The notes beneath the pieces are model-generated. The model was not told where the DNA came from. It worked only from the letters and a program-made list of their open reading frames with translations, and did not search any database. Below are positions 21,398 to 33,899 of a stretch of DNA of 64,000 nt, piece by piece. The number at the start of each line of letters is the position of its first letter. Position 1 is the stretch's first letter. Made by a program: the position numbers and the translations under genes. This DNA is from Phyllostachys edulis (lineage: Eukaryota; Streptophyta; Magnoliopsida; Poales; Poaceae), in contig CM070561.1 in NCBI GenBank assembly GCA_036346405.1, positions 33,592,838-33,656,837 on the forward strand, written 5' to 3'.

Positions 21398-24246
21398 TTC
21401 TCCCCCTCACACAACTTAGAAGTGTGAGGGTGAGAATGTTGAGTTTCACACAACGTAGACTGGGTCAAGTCTCTCCAGCCGCCAAGCAGGACGCTTACGC
21501 TGCCGACTGGCCCGACGCACCTCCAGGACTCCTCGTGGTCCGTGGATGCAGAGACTTGACCTCACTGGAAGGAAAGAGACATAATATACATCTATTAAGA
21601 AGGAAATAGAAGTGTGGGACCCCTCTTTGCTTGCCGCCGACGAGGATCCAGCGGCTGGAGCTAGGAGAGGGGGGCCAGATCGGAGGAAAAGAAGGGAGAA
21701 GAAACGAGGAAGGGGGAGGCGGAGGTTCAGAGGCGGAAGTTATTCATACATAAGCAATTCCTCACCTTTCAGTTGAGTTCTAGATAAGACCAGGATTGGT
21801 TAATGCAAGCAAGATATGAGGCATATCTATAAGTAGGTGTATAAGCTATCCTGGAAAAGCAAATATATTGTGATATGTGACGTGTGTATATATAAAGACG
21901 AATGCTTAACATGCATCACTGATCATCTATATAACACAGGGATCTATCCAGTAAGAGATAACACTAGAGATAAGTATGCCACTAAAATATATGCTTTCCC
22001 AACCTTTTGGTTGAGAAGTTTAAACAATTAGATCGTCTAGGCGGCTAGGCTTGATCAGGATCGTTAGACCCATGACTGAATGAGCATGGTAGAGTGTTAC
22101 ATAGGTTTAAGCATAGACACAGTAGTTTTGCTCTAATATTGTATTGAGTTTTACGTACTTACCATCTTTGCCCCCAGCTTAGATTGTTAATGAGAAAGGT
22201 GATGAATTGTTACTCAGAACAGAAGCTTCTAGTACGTAGCTTTTGTTTTCCTGTTGCAAGATGTAAATAAACCAGAATACCCTACATGACTAACCAAAGA
22301 TAGCCACCGAATACCACTTGCATTTGTTCATTCAAATGTGTGACCTAAACATTTGTCTCTAGCTTACCCCATGACCTGCACCAAATACGCACTATGGCGT
22401 GAGCAGATATAGTATTAATTAACTACTAGTATTTGGGTAATCCAATAGCAACTGAACTAATCAGGTTGGCCTGTGGCAGGCAAACGCAAAGGAGGCCATT
22501 GAAAGATCAGTTGCAACAACGCACAGTGAGTCTATTTAGAATTTTAGATGGCGAGGTTGCTGTTGGTTGAGCTTTTTTACTACTTTGGCTTTGACACATG
22601 TTGTCTCCTCTTATTGTCTTGGAATGCCGTGTTATTCGTTTCAGATGCCAAAAGGACACCTAGATTGATTGCCTGTCTATAGTCATGCTTCTTGCCTCAG
22701 GGGCATCATACCTCGACAGAATTTGATAGTCGTGGTGTGTGCAAGCGGTGGTGGTGTGGCCGTTCGTTTTTTTTGTAATCGCAAAAAATTAAGATGAATT
22801 TTCATATCTTTTCAACTTTCGCTATGGGTAGATCCTCCGTCCCTCTAGTCTAGGCAGTTGCTTAGGCTTACCGGCGACGCGCTATGGTAGCCCCGATGAA
22901 ATTCCACGATGATCATGACCGAAAAATAACGTCCTGTCTAAGCAAAACAAGGCGACCGGTACTTAGCTTGCGGTTTGCTCAGGGTTTGAAAAAATTCTGG
23001 CTCCACTTTTTCGCCTACTATTTCTGTAAAGATGCTAAAAAAGTTGAAGAAAAAAAAAGACTTATTGTGACACGGAAAACGTGTATTGTTATTGGTTCCG
23101 CGACAGAAAGTTAGAACATACAGGGGTGTTAATGTGTTATGAGCTGCCAACACAAAAAAATTAAAAATAGTTTTTTATGAAAAATAAAAATGGAGTTGAT
23201 AGAGGCTGAAAGTTGAAACACCTCAGCCCGAAGGTATCCTTCCACTTCTTCCAAGAGACATTAACCAATTTGAACAGTACATGATTAAAGTAAGAAAAAA
23301 CATAATTTATAGCACGGTTCAATACAGGCCTTCCCTGAGCTCCGTGGGAGAGCAACAAGACAACAGGGTTACTTTGGAGTTTGTTGGATCTCTGTCTAGA
23401 TGCATAGTTTTTCTTTTCAGTTTCTCATGCACCACAACAGAGCACTGAAACTGAACCGCCTGTATTGCCTTATGCTCTCGTGTGCGACCAAACCTTGGTG
23501 ACGCCCACACACCCTCGATCTCCAACATGTTAGTAATTCGAAATCCACTACACGTGTTTAACTATGCGATCAAGCAAGAGCTAGCTTATCCAGCCAACCT
23601 GTTGTCTTATACACTATTGTACATGCTTCAAACTTTCCGTCAGTTTCAGCTTATTTGAGCCGAGTGCTCCAGCGGAAGCAGTTCAGATTTATGACATGCT
23701 CGACAAGTTTTCATCTGTTCGACCTTACCATACCCGGTCGGGACCGTTGGGTTCGTCGACAAGCAGGAATTGAAAATTAGAATGGTCTACGGCACATTTC
23801 AGAGAAATACTATAGAATACTATTACATTGCAACGGTATAGGTCATAGTCATCCGACCCCACCTCCCAAATCATAATGCTGCGCCTCCTTTGCATCTCTT
23901 TCTCTCTCTCTCTCTCGCGCGCGTCCGGTCGAGGAATGCAGCCGGTGAGCCGACGGAGGCAAGCGACCACTCACCTCCTTCTTCACTTCCAACGCCGCTT
24001 CTCTACATCCTCTTTCAACTCCGGCTCCGAATTTGGCACCGGCGGCGACGAAGTGCTTCACCTCCAGCTCCGGATTTATCAGCGGACAGTGGCGGTGCAG
24101 CTCGGGACGTCCGGATCCAGCGCTGCTACTACTCGGGATGGTTGGATCTGGCGGTGACGAGGCTCGAGACGGATGAATCGGGCGGCAATGTGGTGCGGAG
24201 CTCGGGAAGAGAGAGAGAGAGGATGGATGGTCAACACGGAGCTTGA
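21398..24246. other. No gene recognised
   Basis: The region starts with a 17-bp inverted repeat around AACTTAGAA (21396-21438, CATTCTCCCCCTCACAC with its near complement). The remainder shows short open frames only. A minus frame at 23528-23319 (LEIEGVWASPRFGRTREHKA) and GC-rich frames at 23.8-24.25 kb have no recognisable domain. A CT-dinucleotide run lies at about 23900-23918. Confidence 0.4.
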
Positions 24247-27200
24247 TGTCGGACCCTGGGTTTTGAATATCCGAAGCTCTCGCGTGTGTACCATACTAGT
24301 CCTATGATCAGTAGCTAGTCCACACATCCACAACATTGATAATCACATCCAAACATTTATGCATACAAAATAAACAAGATATAATACATAACTTAAGCGA
24401 TTACATGATTTACAACGCATAGGCCGACTGGCCAAATAAAAGCTTAAGTAGCAAAAGTAACAAGTGTAACAGCGGAAGCAAAAAAAAAAAAAAATGGTAA
24501 GTCCAACAAAATTCCAGCAGCATGCCCATTCGAACCCTCAGACAACTAACTAGAGACAAGTCTTAGAAAGACCCGTCACTGAACCCACCGGTTCCAGGTG
24601 CAAAGAAGGCGTCGTCCGGCGTAGGCTCATTCTTTAAGTCTGAATAACAAATTAAGTAAGATTGAGTACGTTGCGTACTCAGCAAGACTTGTAGCGTATC
24701 GCAAAGTTTATATACATGCATGGCCAACAAAGGAGGAGGCTCTAAGCTATAAGGTATTTTCAGCATTAAACGAGTTTTATTTGCAATATCAATATGTAGT
24801 ACTTTGCAACGGAATTTTAAAAAGCAATTAAATAGATAAATGACAATCATTAAGTAATTGAATAAAGAACAACCCGCAACCCTCCTCAGCTGCGAGCAAT
24901 ATTTTGTTTTCAGCCATAGACATGACACTCAACTCAAATATAAACCAATGAACCAATTCCCATATTTTTCAACTAAATTGTTTTTATGAAAAAGAAGTCT
25001 ATACCCGACAATACTACACTTAGCACGCTCATCACCGCGAGCACGAATATTTAAATAGATTTACACTCTGCAAAGGGGTACAACTTTACCCACAGCACAT
25101 GGATTCTCTAATTTGTTCGGCATCCGTCGATACCACCGCTTACTACCTTTGGTAAGTAGACTAGAGCCCGTGTTGAAGCCTTTATATTATCTAGTCCTAT
25201 CCTCACACTAGCCCGACGAATGGACACCCTCACTTCGCCTGGGTACACCCACGTCAAGTAAGGCATTTACCGTTGTGTCGGAAGGCTTTGTGCCCAATAC
25301 CTCGGTGAAGGGAGCCCCTTGAACATGCTTACACCGGTCATGCTCGCTCTACTACGGCCTACAAACATGTAAGGCTAGTTTTCAATGACTTAATTAGCTA
25401 AGGCCATCTCATATCGACACATGTGGTTGTACGCTTACGCTTAGGTTGGATATATAGGTGTTCGGTCTTTAATTGACCCAGGTGAGAATCTCCCCCTATC
25501 TACTTGTGAGATACACCTCCCACACTCCTCAGAATATAATATAACTCGCCCGCATCACAAACTAAGTTTTTTTTATTTTTATTTTTATACAAAATAATAG
25601 AGATATACCCCTCTAGACTTTCTTTTCAAAAACTCCCAAAATCATATTTATCATGTCATCATTTCTACAAATTTTAGTGAAGACTGTAGCTTGACTAACC
25701 AATTATGCGAGATTCACATTCGAAAATCCAAGTTGAAATTATTCATTGTCTAAACCATAACCTAATGGCTACAATAGTAGGTATATCAATATTTCAAGGA
25801 GGAACATGCATTGAATAGGATTTACAACTATTGTTATCCCAAACATAGCAATTTTATATCAAATATACACGCATGCATAATAGATTTTGCAAAAAGAATA
25901 AGTACAATAATTAAAATAGTAGGATCAACATGGTCAAAGGAGGTGCTTGCCATGCTCTGGTTGCTCTAAATATCAGGATGAAGGATTGTTGTAAAAGTCG
26001 TTCAAACAATCGATGTCTAATCAAAATAGAGTCAGAAGCAAGTTAAATATAGAAAAATAATTTCAATAGCAATAAAATCCAAATATTTTTGCATATTCAG
26101 GTAGAGCATGATTTTAGATGAATTTAGAAAATGATTCATCCATTTGGAGTTTTTGTGCAAAAGTTATTAAGGTTTCAATTTGTTCCGGTTTGAAAATTCC
26201 AGAAATTAGAAAAGGGTGACGTCAAAAGTGTATTTTGCGAAGTTTACGCTTTCCAGCAAAGAAAGTGTATTCTTCTCTGCGTTCTACTGAGGTTTACACT
26301 TTCCAGTAGAGGAAACGTATTTTCCTTAGAGCTAAAAGCGGCCTTTTCTCATTTTTTCCGATTTTCATTAACTTACATGTAGAGCCTACTTGTCAGTGAC
26401 TCATTCTTGTGTTTTATTGATTTTATTTATAAAATAGAGGCAGCCCCACATGTCATAGACTCATTATTTATTAACTAATGATTAAACCTATTTCTGATTT
26501 TAATTAACTAACAGCTGGGGTCAACCTGTCAGTCTCTCGATTTTAAATCGTGTTTTAAAACCGGGAATAGTGCGTGGTCCCACATGTCATCAACGTAGTG
26601 CTTTTAACTACTGTCATTAAGTGCTAACTAATGTTTTAAACCTATGGGTCCCACTGGTAGAGAGAGGGGAAGGCGGCAGAGTTGCGAGCATGGCCGAGCG
26701 CTAAGGTGAGCTTGCCGCCGGCGAACGACACGATGAATGGCGATGTTGAGCGGTGGAATAGAAAAAGGGAAACAGGGCGAAGCTATGCATGGTGTTGGCA
26801 GTGATGGTGATGGTCGGAGGCGGCATTGCAGCGGCGAAGAGTGGAGGAAACTCTTGGGTCTGCGATGACTTAGGTGAAGGAGGCTTTCTCTGGGCTAAAG
26901 GAGAGGCACACTGGACTCAGTGAGTCCCAGCGATGCTAACAGATCGGGCGCGGGGACCTAGGGTCACCAGAGGCAAGTCGATGACATGTAGCTGCGACGA
27001 CGCCATGAGTGGCTACGAGGAATATGGCGTAAACTACTCGCCCTCTACAAATTGAAGTGCGCATGAGGTTTAGAGGCTCACCCTGATCACAAAGGAGAAG
27101 ATGATGAGGTTGGAGAGGTTCTGGAACAGCTTGCCGACATTGAGTTGCAACGGCGCAGGGGAGGCTCTCGGTGCTGGCGCTCTACGGCGATGGAGGTGCT

Positions 27201-27900
27201 ACAGGATGCAGCTCGTTAGGTTCACGAGGTCCTAAGGATGGTGTGGATGCAAGGAGTTAGACTGAGGCTCACCGGGCTTCGAAGAAGAATGAAAGCGGTG
27301 GCGGCGGCCAAAAACAAGGAAGATGAGGGTGAAGCTCGGATTAGGGCGAGATTGCCTGCATTGAGCAAGGGGAAAGCCTCAATAGGGTATGGAACAGGTG
27401 GTGATGGAGTTGATTTGAGCGCAAACTCACCAGAGCAACGAGAATGTGTTGGCGGGATTGGGTGTGCACTGGAGTCGTGGGCAAAGGCAGATTCGGTAGC
27501 AGGCGACGTCAGTCGGCGTCGTGGCGGCGGCGGTAGTTGGGACCGGAGTTGGAGAAGAGGGTGCATCGACGACGGATGGTGACGGGCACAGGGGCGGAAA
27601 CAGGTGTGCCCACCCGGTGTCACAGGACACCGGGTCCTCCAGAAACAATAACAGATATTATCATGTATATACTATGCGTACACCCCTAGCCTAAAAGCTG
27701 TGCACCTCGGTTCAACTCAACATCCAGTCTTTTGCAGTCTTTTGCCGCATAAATTACTATTTAATATAGTGTTTCTTAAAAATTATATATGCTATTATAT
27801 GTATGATGAAGTGGTGAATTCCGGTCATTTTCATTCTAGTTCCGCCCCTGGATGGGCGGCTCCGTGGTGGAGTAGTGTCGTCGTCGTAGCCTGGTGAGTT
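24247..27900 (-). repeat. Truncated long LTR, minus orientation
   Basis: It starts TGTCGGACCCTGGG and runs in parallel with the complete 4.2-kb LTR at 36130-40328. Shared landmarks include GTGTGTACCATACTAGTC, GATTGAGTACGTTGCGTACTC and GAATCTCCCCCTATCTACTT. Similarity fades near 27500 and the expected GGGATGTTACA terminus is missing, so the copy is truncated on the right. It contains a hAT MITE at 27589-27850. Open frames inside (27222-27623) are not genes. Confidence 0.7.
27589..27850. mobile_element. hAT-type MITE (262 bp)
   Basis: The left end CAGGGGCGGAAAC pairs with the right end CTAGTTCCGCCCCTG as an inverted repeat. The 8-bp flanks GACGGGCA (27581-27588) and GATGGGCG (27851-27858) agree at six of eight positions, fitting a decayed hAT TSD. 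Confidence 0.75.
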
Positions 27901-27904
27901 GGCC

Positions 27905-28110
27905 GAAATTCGTTGAAACCTTCTTAAAATATTGATTGAAACTCGTTGAAACCTATTGCAAGGTGTTGAAACTTTTGTTTAAAAATTTGTTGAAACTTTT
28001 CGAAACTCTCCGGCTGAAACTTGTGTTCTAAAATTTGAAACTCATTAAAACTTGATTTGTAGTTTTTCCTGAAATCTTATAAAAACTTCTAGAAACACAC
28101 GAAACTCGTT
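27905..28110 (+). repeat. GTTGAAAC-rich degenerate repeat
   Basis: Repeated GTTGAAACTT / GAAACTCGTTG words at irregular 15-30 bp spacing in AT-rich sequence. There is no coding potential. It resembles in style, but not in sequence, the GTTGCAA-rich tract at 32380-32960. Confidence 0.55.
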
Positions 28111-29251
28111 GAGATCTTAAACTTTTAATGTACTCACGAAACTTCTCAAAACATTATAGAACTTACAACTACACCGTTATAACACTACAACGTTCCCTAA
28201 TCGCTTCCTATACGATATCATATAGTCCTGGGCTTGTCAGTTCGATCCCTTTTTCCCAACGGAAAGTTGGGCTACTTTGGCAAGTGGCTCGCTCGCTAGT
28301 GCGCCGTACGCGCGTGGCATGCAGTGGCTGCGGCGCAGCAGTGACGCCTGCTTTTCCGGGCCGCCTTTTGTCGTCGCGGCTCGTGGCGGCCACACGGCAA
28401 CGCCCGGCTGTGTCACGGCCGCGCCCACGTGTTCCCCCCCGGGCGCGAGATCCGAGCGCCGATCGCGACCAGCCACCCCTATCCCAATACTCTTGGACGG
28501 ACATGGATGGATGGATATTACTTGTGCTGATCTATATGTGTTTCTCCTCCGTTAACAAGCTTGCAAACTGCTACCGGGAAGCACTCTAGGTCACACAGGC
28601 TTAAGGTGATTGACCCCGTTCCTGTGCACGCAGCCACACAGTACAGTTTCTGTGGTTCATGTGATTGATCCATGTTATATGGAATCATCATGTTTTTTTT
28701 AGAAACACCCAAAGGCTATACATGTCTTTGTATTAAAAAAAAAAGAAGGAAACGACACAACAAATCACCATGTTACAGTAGGCTCGCAGAGCGAAAAAAG
28801 AAGAAGAAGAAAAAAACTAGGAGACTCGAAAGGCAGGGCGACACAAGTGTTCATCTCTGTACTGCTACCAAAGGCGTCTCAATGTTACTCCATTTGAGAC
28901 GTCATTTTAGGAGTACATTTATTAAGCGTGTGGTAAGCACCCTCTGGCCGTAGTAATGTTTGAGTGATGACCTTTTACTAAATCGTTCACCAAAATCCAA
29001 TGCCCAGATAAACCTTTCTATGTATGTACACGAAAGACCAATTCGGACTTGTCGATCATTATTCTAGAAAACTCTCGTCACAGCAACCTTTTAAAATTTG
29101 CCAACTTTTTTGAAATTAAACAATCACCGATTACGTCAATGCGCCTGTACGCACCTGATGTTTTCTGGGCCTCTAATTATACGATCCATGGCTATCACAC
29201 AACCACGTGAAGTTTGAACAGAATCACAAGGACTAATCTCACATTCACACA
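28111..29251. other. No gene recognised; GC-rich patch
   Basis: About 28260-28500 is GC-rich, and open frames on both strands (28128-28589 plus, 28208-28504 minus) share the same bases, so none is supported. A-rich tracts lie near 28735-28745 and 28795-28815. Confidence 0.4.
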
Positions 29252-29625
29252 GGGTGTGTTTGATTGCTTGCATAGGATTGGCTCGTATGAGTAGATGCAA
29301 GTTTTTGGGTGTTTGGTTGCCTGGTTTGATGGGTGAGCCTGACTGAGTGGATGCAAGATTCCCTCTCGGACCAGGCCCGAGGGAAACGCTCGACTCGAGC
29401 CTTCCTCCTCTGCCAGACTGAGCGCATGCAGGTTGGCCAGCCCTCGTGAGTCCGTTCACCTTCTTCTATGCCAGATACAAGCAACTAAACACCATCTCAG
29501 CACAGCCTGACTCAACAGAAAGATACAACCAAACAACTATAATTGCATCTACTCGGCCTAATTAGGTTCAGCCTAAATGACATATATGAACCAAGCTGGA
29601 GACATGGAGGCAACCAAACACACCC
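29252..29625. mobile_element. MITE (374 bp) in the VIT promoter
   Basis: The left end GGGTGTGTTTGATTGC and the reverse-complemented right end GGGTGTGTTTGGTTGC form the TIR. The flanking trinucleotide is ACA on both sides (29249-29251 and 29626-29628). The short TSD and the GGGTGTGTTTGG terminus suggest a Tourist/PIF-Harbinger-like MITE, although the usual target is TAA/TTA. The element ends 83 bp before the VIT TATA box, and its own open frame (29136-29459, minus) is not a gene. Confidence 0.78.
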
Positions 29626-29708
29626 ACAAAGATCTTATCTGGCCAAAGCCATAAATTACCCCAAGTACCCATGTCCAAACTGGACATTTCACCCGGCCTC
29701 TAAACCCC

Positions 29709-29715
29709 TATAAAT
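29709..29715 (+). promoter_or_regulatory. TATA box of the VIT gene
   Basis: TATAAAT lies 135 bp upstream of the ATG at 29844, leaving room for a 5' UTR of about 100 nt that contains the adenine-rich AGAACAACAAACACC typical of plant leaders. Confidence 0.7.
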
Positions 29716-29843
29716 CCCCCCAACTCTGCCCGCTTCGCCCACACCAACAAGAACAACAAACACCGCAAGCTAATTAAGCACGAGAAGATTTAATCAAACC
29801 AGCTACCTAATTAATTAACCACACTCGCACGCCGATCGAGAAG

Positions 29844-31708
29844 ATGGTGTTGGAGAGCGGCAAGAAGTTTGTGCGGGACGGGGAGAAGCAGAGGCTGCTC
29901 CTGGAGAAGCACACCGAGAAGCACTTCACCGCCGGCGAGGTGGTCCGGGACATCATCATCGGCGTCTCCGACGGCCTCACTGTGCCCTTCGCCCTCGCCG
30001 CCGGCCTGTCCGGCGCCAACGCGCCCTCCGGGCTCGTGCTCACCGCGGGGCTCGCCGAGGTCGCCGCCGGCGCCATCTCCATGGGGCTCGGAGGGTAAGA
30101 GAGAGAAAAAACATATTCTTAATTTTCTGGTATATGTCGCCTTTAATTATTTGCATATTCATTTGTTTCTTCTGCAATCAGCATGCATGTGTGATCTTAG
30201 CTCATTCTGGATTTCTTGTTTTTGCTTCTTCTGCATAAGGTTGATGCACGTGCATGCATGCTAAGAGACTTCATTTGTATTTTGTTTGGCTCAAATGGAG
30301 ATTAATGTGATTAGCTAGCTGTTCTTGATGCAAAGAATGGTGAACAGCTCTTAGAACTTAGAAGGAGAAAGGAAAAATGGGAAATCTCTTAATAACGTTT
30401 ATAGAGACAGACGTACGGTACCCCAACTGTGATTCAAGCAAGCGTACAATGTGATGATTCTAAAAGAAAATAGTAAACACCACGCAGGCAAAATAGTTTC
30501 TGGGGAGTATTCATAACATGCATGGTGCTGAAAATTTTGGCATATATTGTTTGTTTCCTTGACTTTTCCTGCATTGTCCAAGTCCCTAGCTAGAGCATTC
30601 TCTCCGTTGGAAAACTAATTTCCTTGGAGTTTCTAGTTGTCTTTCCTTTTATCAGTAAAAAAGTACAGAGTAACCGTCATACGACTGGTCTTTAAAATGC
30701 TAGGTAAATACTGTTCACACACACAAAAATGCAATTTCTTGAAGCAAAGCGAACCACCCAAGTGGCTTCTAGCCGACCAAGAAAGCACGTTTAGCCGAGA
30801 CCAAACGGAGCCCAAATACTGCTGGGCCAGACCAAATGAAACGCACCAAAACAATGGGATTGTGGGGGAAAAAAAATCATCGCGCGATTGCAATCCCGTT
30901 GTTATCAGGTACCTCGCGGCGAAGAGCGACGCCGACCACTACCACCGCGAGCTGCAGCGTGAGCAGGAGGAGATCGACACCGTCCCGGACACAGGTCAGC
31001 CAATCTCTACCACATGACATTGTCAACAGTAACACTACATCATCTTAAACAGCAGACACTCGAAGGTCAAAGTGGAGTGTTATGCCAAAAAAAGAAACTA
31101 GAATGAATCTATTTGCAAAAAAAAAAAAAAAAAGAATCTGATGATCTAACTAGCAAAAGAAAGAGAGAGAAAAGGTTGCTCTGATCTAACGGCTGATATT
31201 CCCCTGAGCAGAGGCCGCTGAGATCGCGGAGATCCTCTCGCAGTACGGGCTGGGCCCCGAGGAGTATGGGCCCGTGGTCAGCTCCCTCCGCAACAACCCC
31301 AAAGCCTGGCTCGAGTTCATGATGAAGTAAGCACAACAATTAATCTAATTATTCAGCATTTGCACAAATAATCAATGACAAACTAATGAAACAATATACT
31401 GTTGCAGGTTCGAGCTGGGCCTGGAGAAGCCGGAGCCGCGGCGGGCGCTAACTAGCGCGGCGACGATCGCGCTGGCCTACGTCGTCGGCGGAATGGTGCC
31501 GCTCCTCCCCTACATGTTCGTGACCACCGCCGATCGCGCCATGGCCACCTCCGTCGCCGTCACCCTCGCCGCACTGCTCTTCTTCGGCTACGTCAAGGGC
31601 CGCTTCACCGGCAACCGCCCCTTCCTCAGCGCCGTCCAGACCACCGTCATCGGCGCTCTCGCCTCCGCCGCCGCCTACGCCATGGCCAAGGCCGTGCAGT
31701 CCATCTAG
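29844..31708 (+). CDS. VIT: Vacuolar iron transporter, VIT1-type (four exons)
   Basis: The protein moves Fe2+ (and probably Mn2+/Zn2+) from cytosol into the vacuole in exchange for protons. The exons are 29844-30094, 30909-30994, 31212-31326 and 31408-31708. All introns are GT..AG and the joins keep frame, giving 753 nt and 250 aa, the usual VIT length. Exon 1 carries EKHFTAGEVVRDIIIGVSDG and the first hydrophobic segments. Exons 2-3 encode the acidic cytosolic metal-binding arm (ELQREQEEID, AAEIAEILSQYG, WLEFMMKFELGLEKPEP), with Met-Met and several Glu. This arm separates VIT1-type proteins from shorter nodulin-21-like VTLs. Exon 4 holds the last three membrane spans (LAYVVGGMVPLLPYMF, FFGYVKGRFTG) and stops at TAG. 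The third-position GC is very high, as in grass genes. No disruption is seen. Orthology to a numbered VIT gene is not decided. Confidence 0.94.
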
Positions 31709-32379
31709 CTACCCACCTAAGGTTGCGCTTAATTTGCCGTGTCATGAACTTGGCCATTGTAACAAAAAATAAGTGCAGCTATGTATATGTATGCTGGCAT
31801 GTAGCTATGGTCAATTGATAGCTGTGCGAACCGTAGTGTACTCATAAGTAAGTGTACTGGTAGACCTAAGTGTATTCATATACACTGTGTTAGTGTTTTT
31901 ATGGTAATGATTCAGCGAGGACATCCGATATTCTATCCATGTCCACATGTAGCTAATCCATCGAACGAAGTTTGACAAAGCAAAACAGAGCGCTACTCTA
32001 TCAAGCTGTCCTGCACTATTCTGTCAGGCTACTACATGAGTTCACCACTCGTTTGCAGCTGCTTTCTTTATTCTATTAAACCCAGTTCATCTCTCTCTCC
32101 CCCCAAGGTGCTGCCATTCCAGCTCGCACGAGCCCGCCATAGCTTGAGCTCACGGGTTTCCCTTTCCGCAGAGCTGCCACAGTTCATCGGATTTGTCTTC
32201 ATCGCAGCAGAAGCTCACCGGATTTGGTAGGACCAAGGCCAGAGAAGCTGAAGCTCATGCGCCATGCCACCACCACCAGCATGAGGCACAGACGGGGAGA
32301 TGCGACGCCGCCACTGAGGGCCGCGTCGGCGGCGGCCGTGTTCACGGTGCCCTTCGGGCTCAGCCTTCGGCCTTCGGGT
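31709..32379. other. VIT 3' UTR and unassigned downstream DNA
   Basis: The first 100-150 bp are the likely 3' UTR, with AACAAAAAATAAGTG near 31762 as a weak polyadenylation context. The remainder holds a CT-rich patch (32085-32105) and short overlapping frames that are not supported as genes. Confidence 0.5.
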
Positions 32380-32960
32380 ACTTTTTTTTGTTGCAGACGT
32401 TTGCTAAATTTGTTGTAACAGTCGGCTCGAAATGTTGCATGCAGTGTTTTTTTTTATTGTTGTGATGTTGTTGTATTAAAGGTTACGGCAAGATGTATTT
32501 TTTGTTGCAATGTTGCAATACATCTTCTTGAATTTTGTAGGAAAAGGATTTTGTTGCAACTATTATCGTTGATTATTGCACATATTAAATCAAAATGTTT
32601 CATAAGTAAGTTTTAAATGTTGCAAATTTCTTGATGTTGCAACAATTATTTTCGGATGTTTGCACTGTTATTTTCAAATGTTGCAATGTTGTAACATCGA
32701 AATTTGTTTGTTTTGGGACATTTGAACTAGTCTTTAAAAGCACATCTATGTTCTATACTAATGATTTTATGTATTTCGGCGAGAATTTGATATTTTTCCT
32801 AATTTTTTCTTGCCGTTGTATTTATCATTTGCGCATTTTGTTGCATACATAGATTATTTTTGTTGCAAACGTTGTGTCCAGATATTGCGTCGGAGCGCAC
32901 GTTGAGAAACTTCCCATCGTATATCCGAGCACTAGTTGCGTCATTTTTTGTTGCGTTAAG
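32380..32960 (+). repeat. GTTGCAA-rich degenerate repeat
   Basis: Words such as GTTGCAATGTTGCAAT, ATGTTGCAA and TTTTGTTGC recur at irregular spacing over nearly 600 bp. Such tracts are common within grass DNA transposons, but no TIR or TSD could be fixed here. Confidence 0.55.
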
Positions 32961-33550
32961 TACGTGTTATTTGTAAGGTGATGTGCATTATTTAGGTGCA
33001 TTGGTAATCTGATGGGCTTTGCATCTAATGAGTGTTGCCGATTAGCCAGACGGAGGTCTGAAATGAGTTTTATGTTGGGCCTTACTTTGCTGTCCTTTTT
33101 TAATTTTGTACGGTTGGTGGATCCATTTCAAGGTTTAAAGAAAGATTAAAGAGCCGTTGCAATATTTAATACGTGGTTAATTGGGGGTTTGATTTCGGCC
33201 TCTCAAGTTCACCAAGGGGCATCTCAAAAAGTAAAAAAAACTTCATCAGGGGGCGCCGTCGGCTAAAGTTTTCTTTTCATGGCAAACGGGGATGAGATCG
33301 GATGTTGCTAGACTGGATATCTATTTTGGTCTGAGCGACCACGACTTCAAGTCTTAACAACAAGAGCGCTTTACAGAATTTTGTATGATTCACTGACAAG
33401 TTGGTCGAACCAAACATATAGTATTCGAGAGTCATGTTTGTCAGTGAAATTCGCAAGAACTCGAAGAATATTGTGTGCGCGCGCATATCCCTTGCAACGA
33501 TGAAAAAAAAATTAAGAGGGGCAATCTACTTAGAGATAAAAAAGGACTAC
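32961..33550. other. No gene recognised
   Basis: AT-rich flank of the copia element without a recognisable gene. A 69-codon minus-strand frame at 33486-33277 has no motif. Confidence 0.4.
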
Positions 33551-33555
33551 TTGTC

Positions 33556-33805
33556 TGTCATAAATAATACACATAAAATAGAAACGGGAGACACAAATTT
33601 TACATGAAAACCACAGACGTACGAAGGCAATATCGCTATATGGGGAGATATTTACAATGGGGCTTTTGTTCTTCCCTGTGAACTACAATGATATATTTAT
33701 AGTGGTAAATGAAAGACTTTGTGCAGGAGTATAACTATGAGTTCGGGTAGAAAACAAAATTTGTATCACACTTAAACTCAATTTATATCACACTCAAACT
33801 CAACA
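33556..33805 (-). repeat. Copia 3' LTR
   Basis: It starts TGTCATAAATAATACACAT and ends AAACTCAACA on the plus strand. It aligns over its whole length with 61992-62238 (shared GATATATTTATAGTGGTA, GTAGAAAACAAAATT). It has a small local duplication, TTTATATCACACT..AAACTCA, near its inner end. Confidence 0.88.
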
Positions 33806-33899
33806 ATTTCTACCTTGAGACGAATTCCTCCTATAGCAAAAAAAGTGATCTGCTCGAAACAGATTAACATGAACACCTTGTGTGCCGAACGTCTATAGG

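Noticed and set aside
29136..29484. Minus-strand frames upstream of VIT
   Set aside because: They fall inside the MITE 29252-29625 and read through its terminal repeat.
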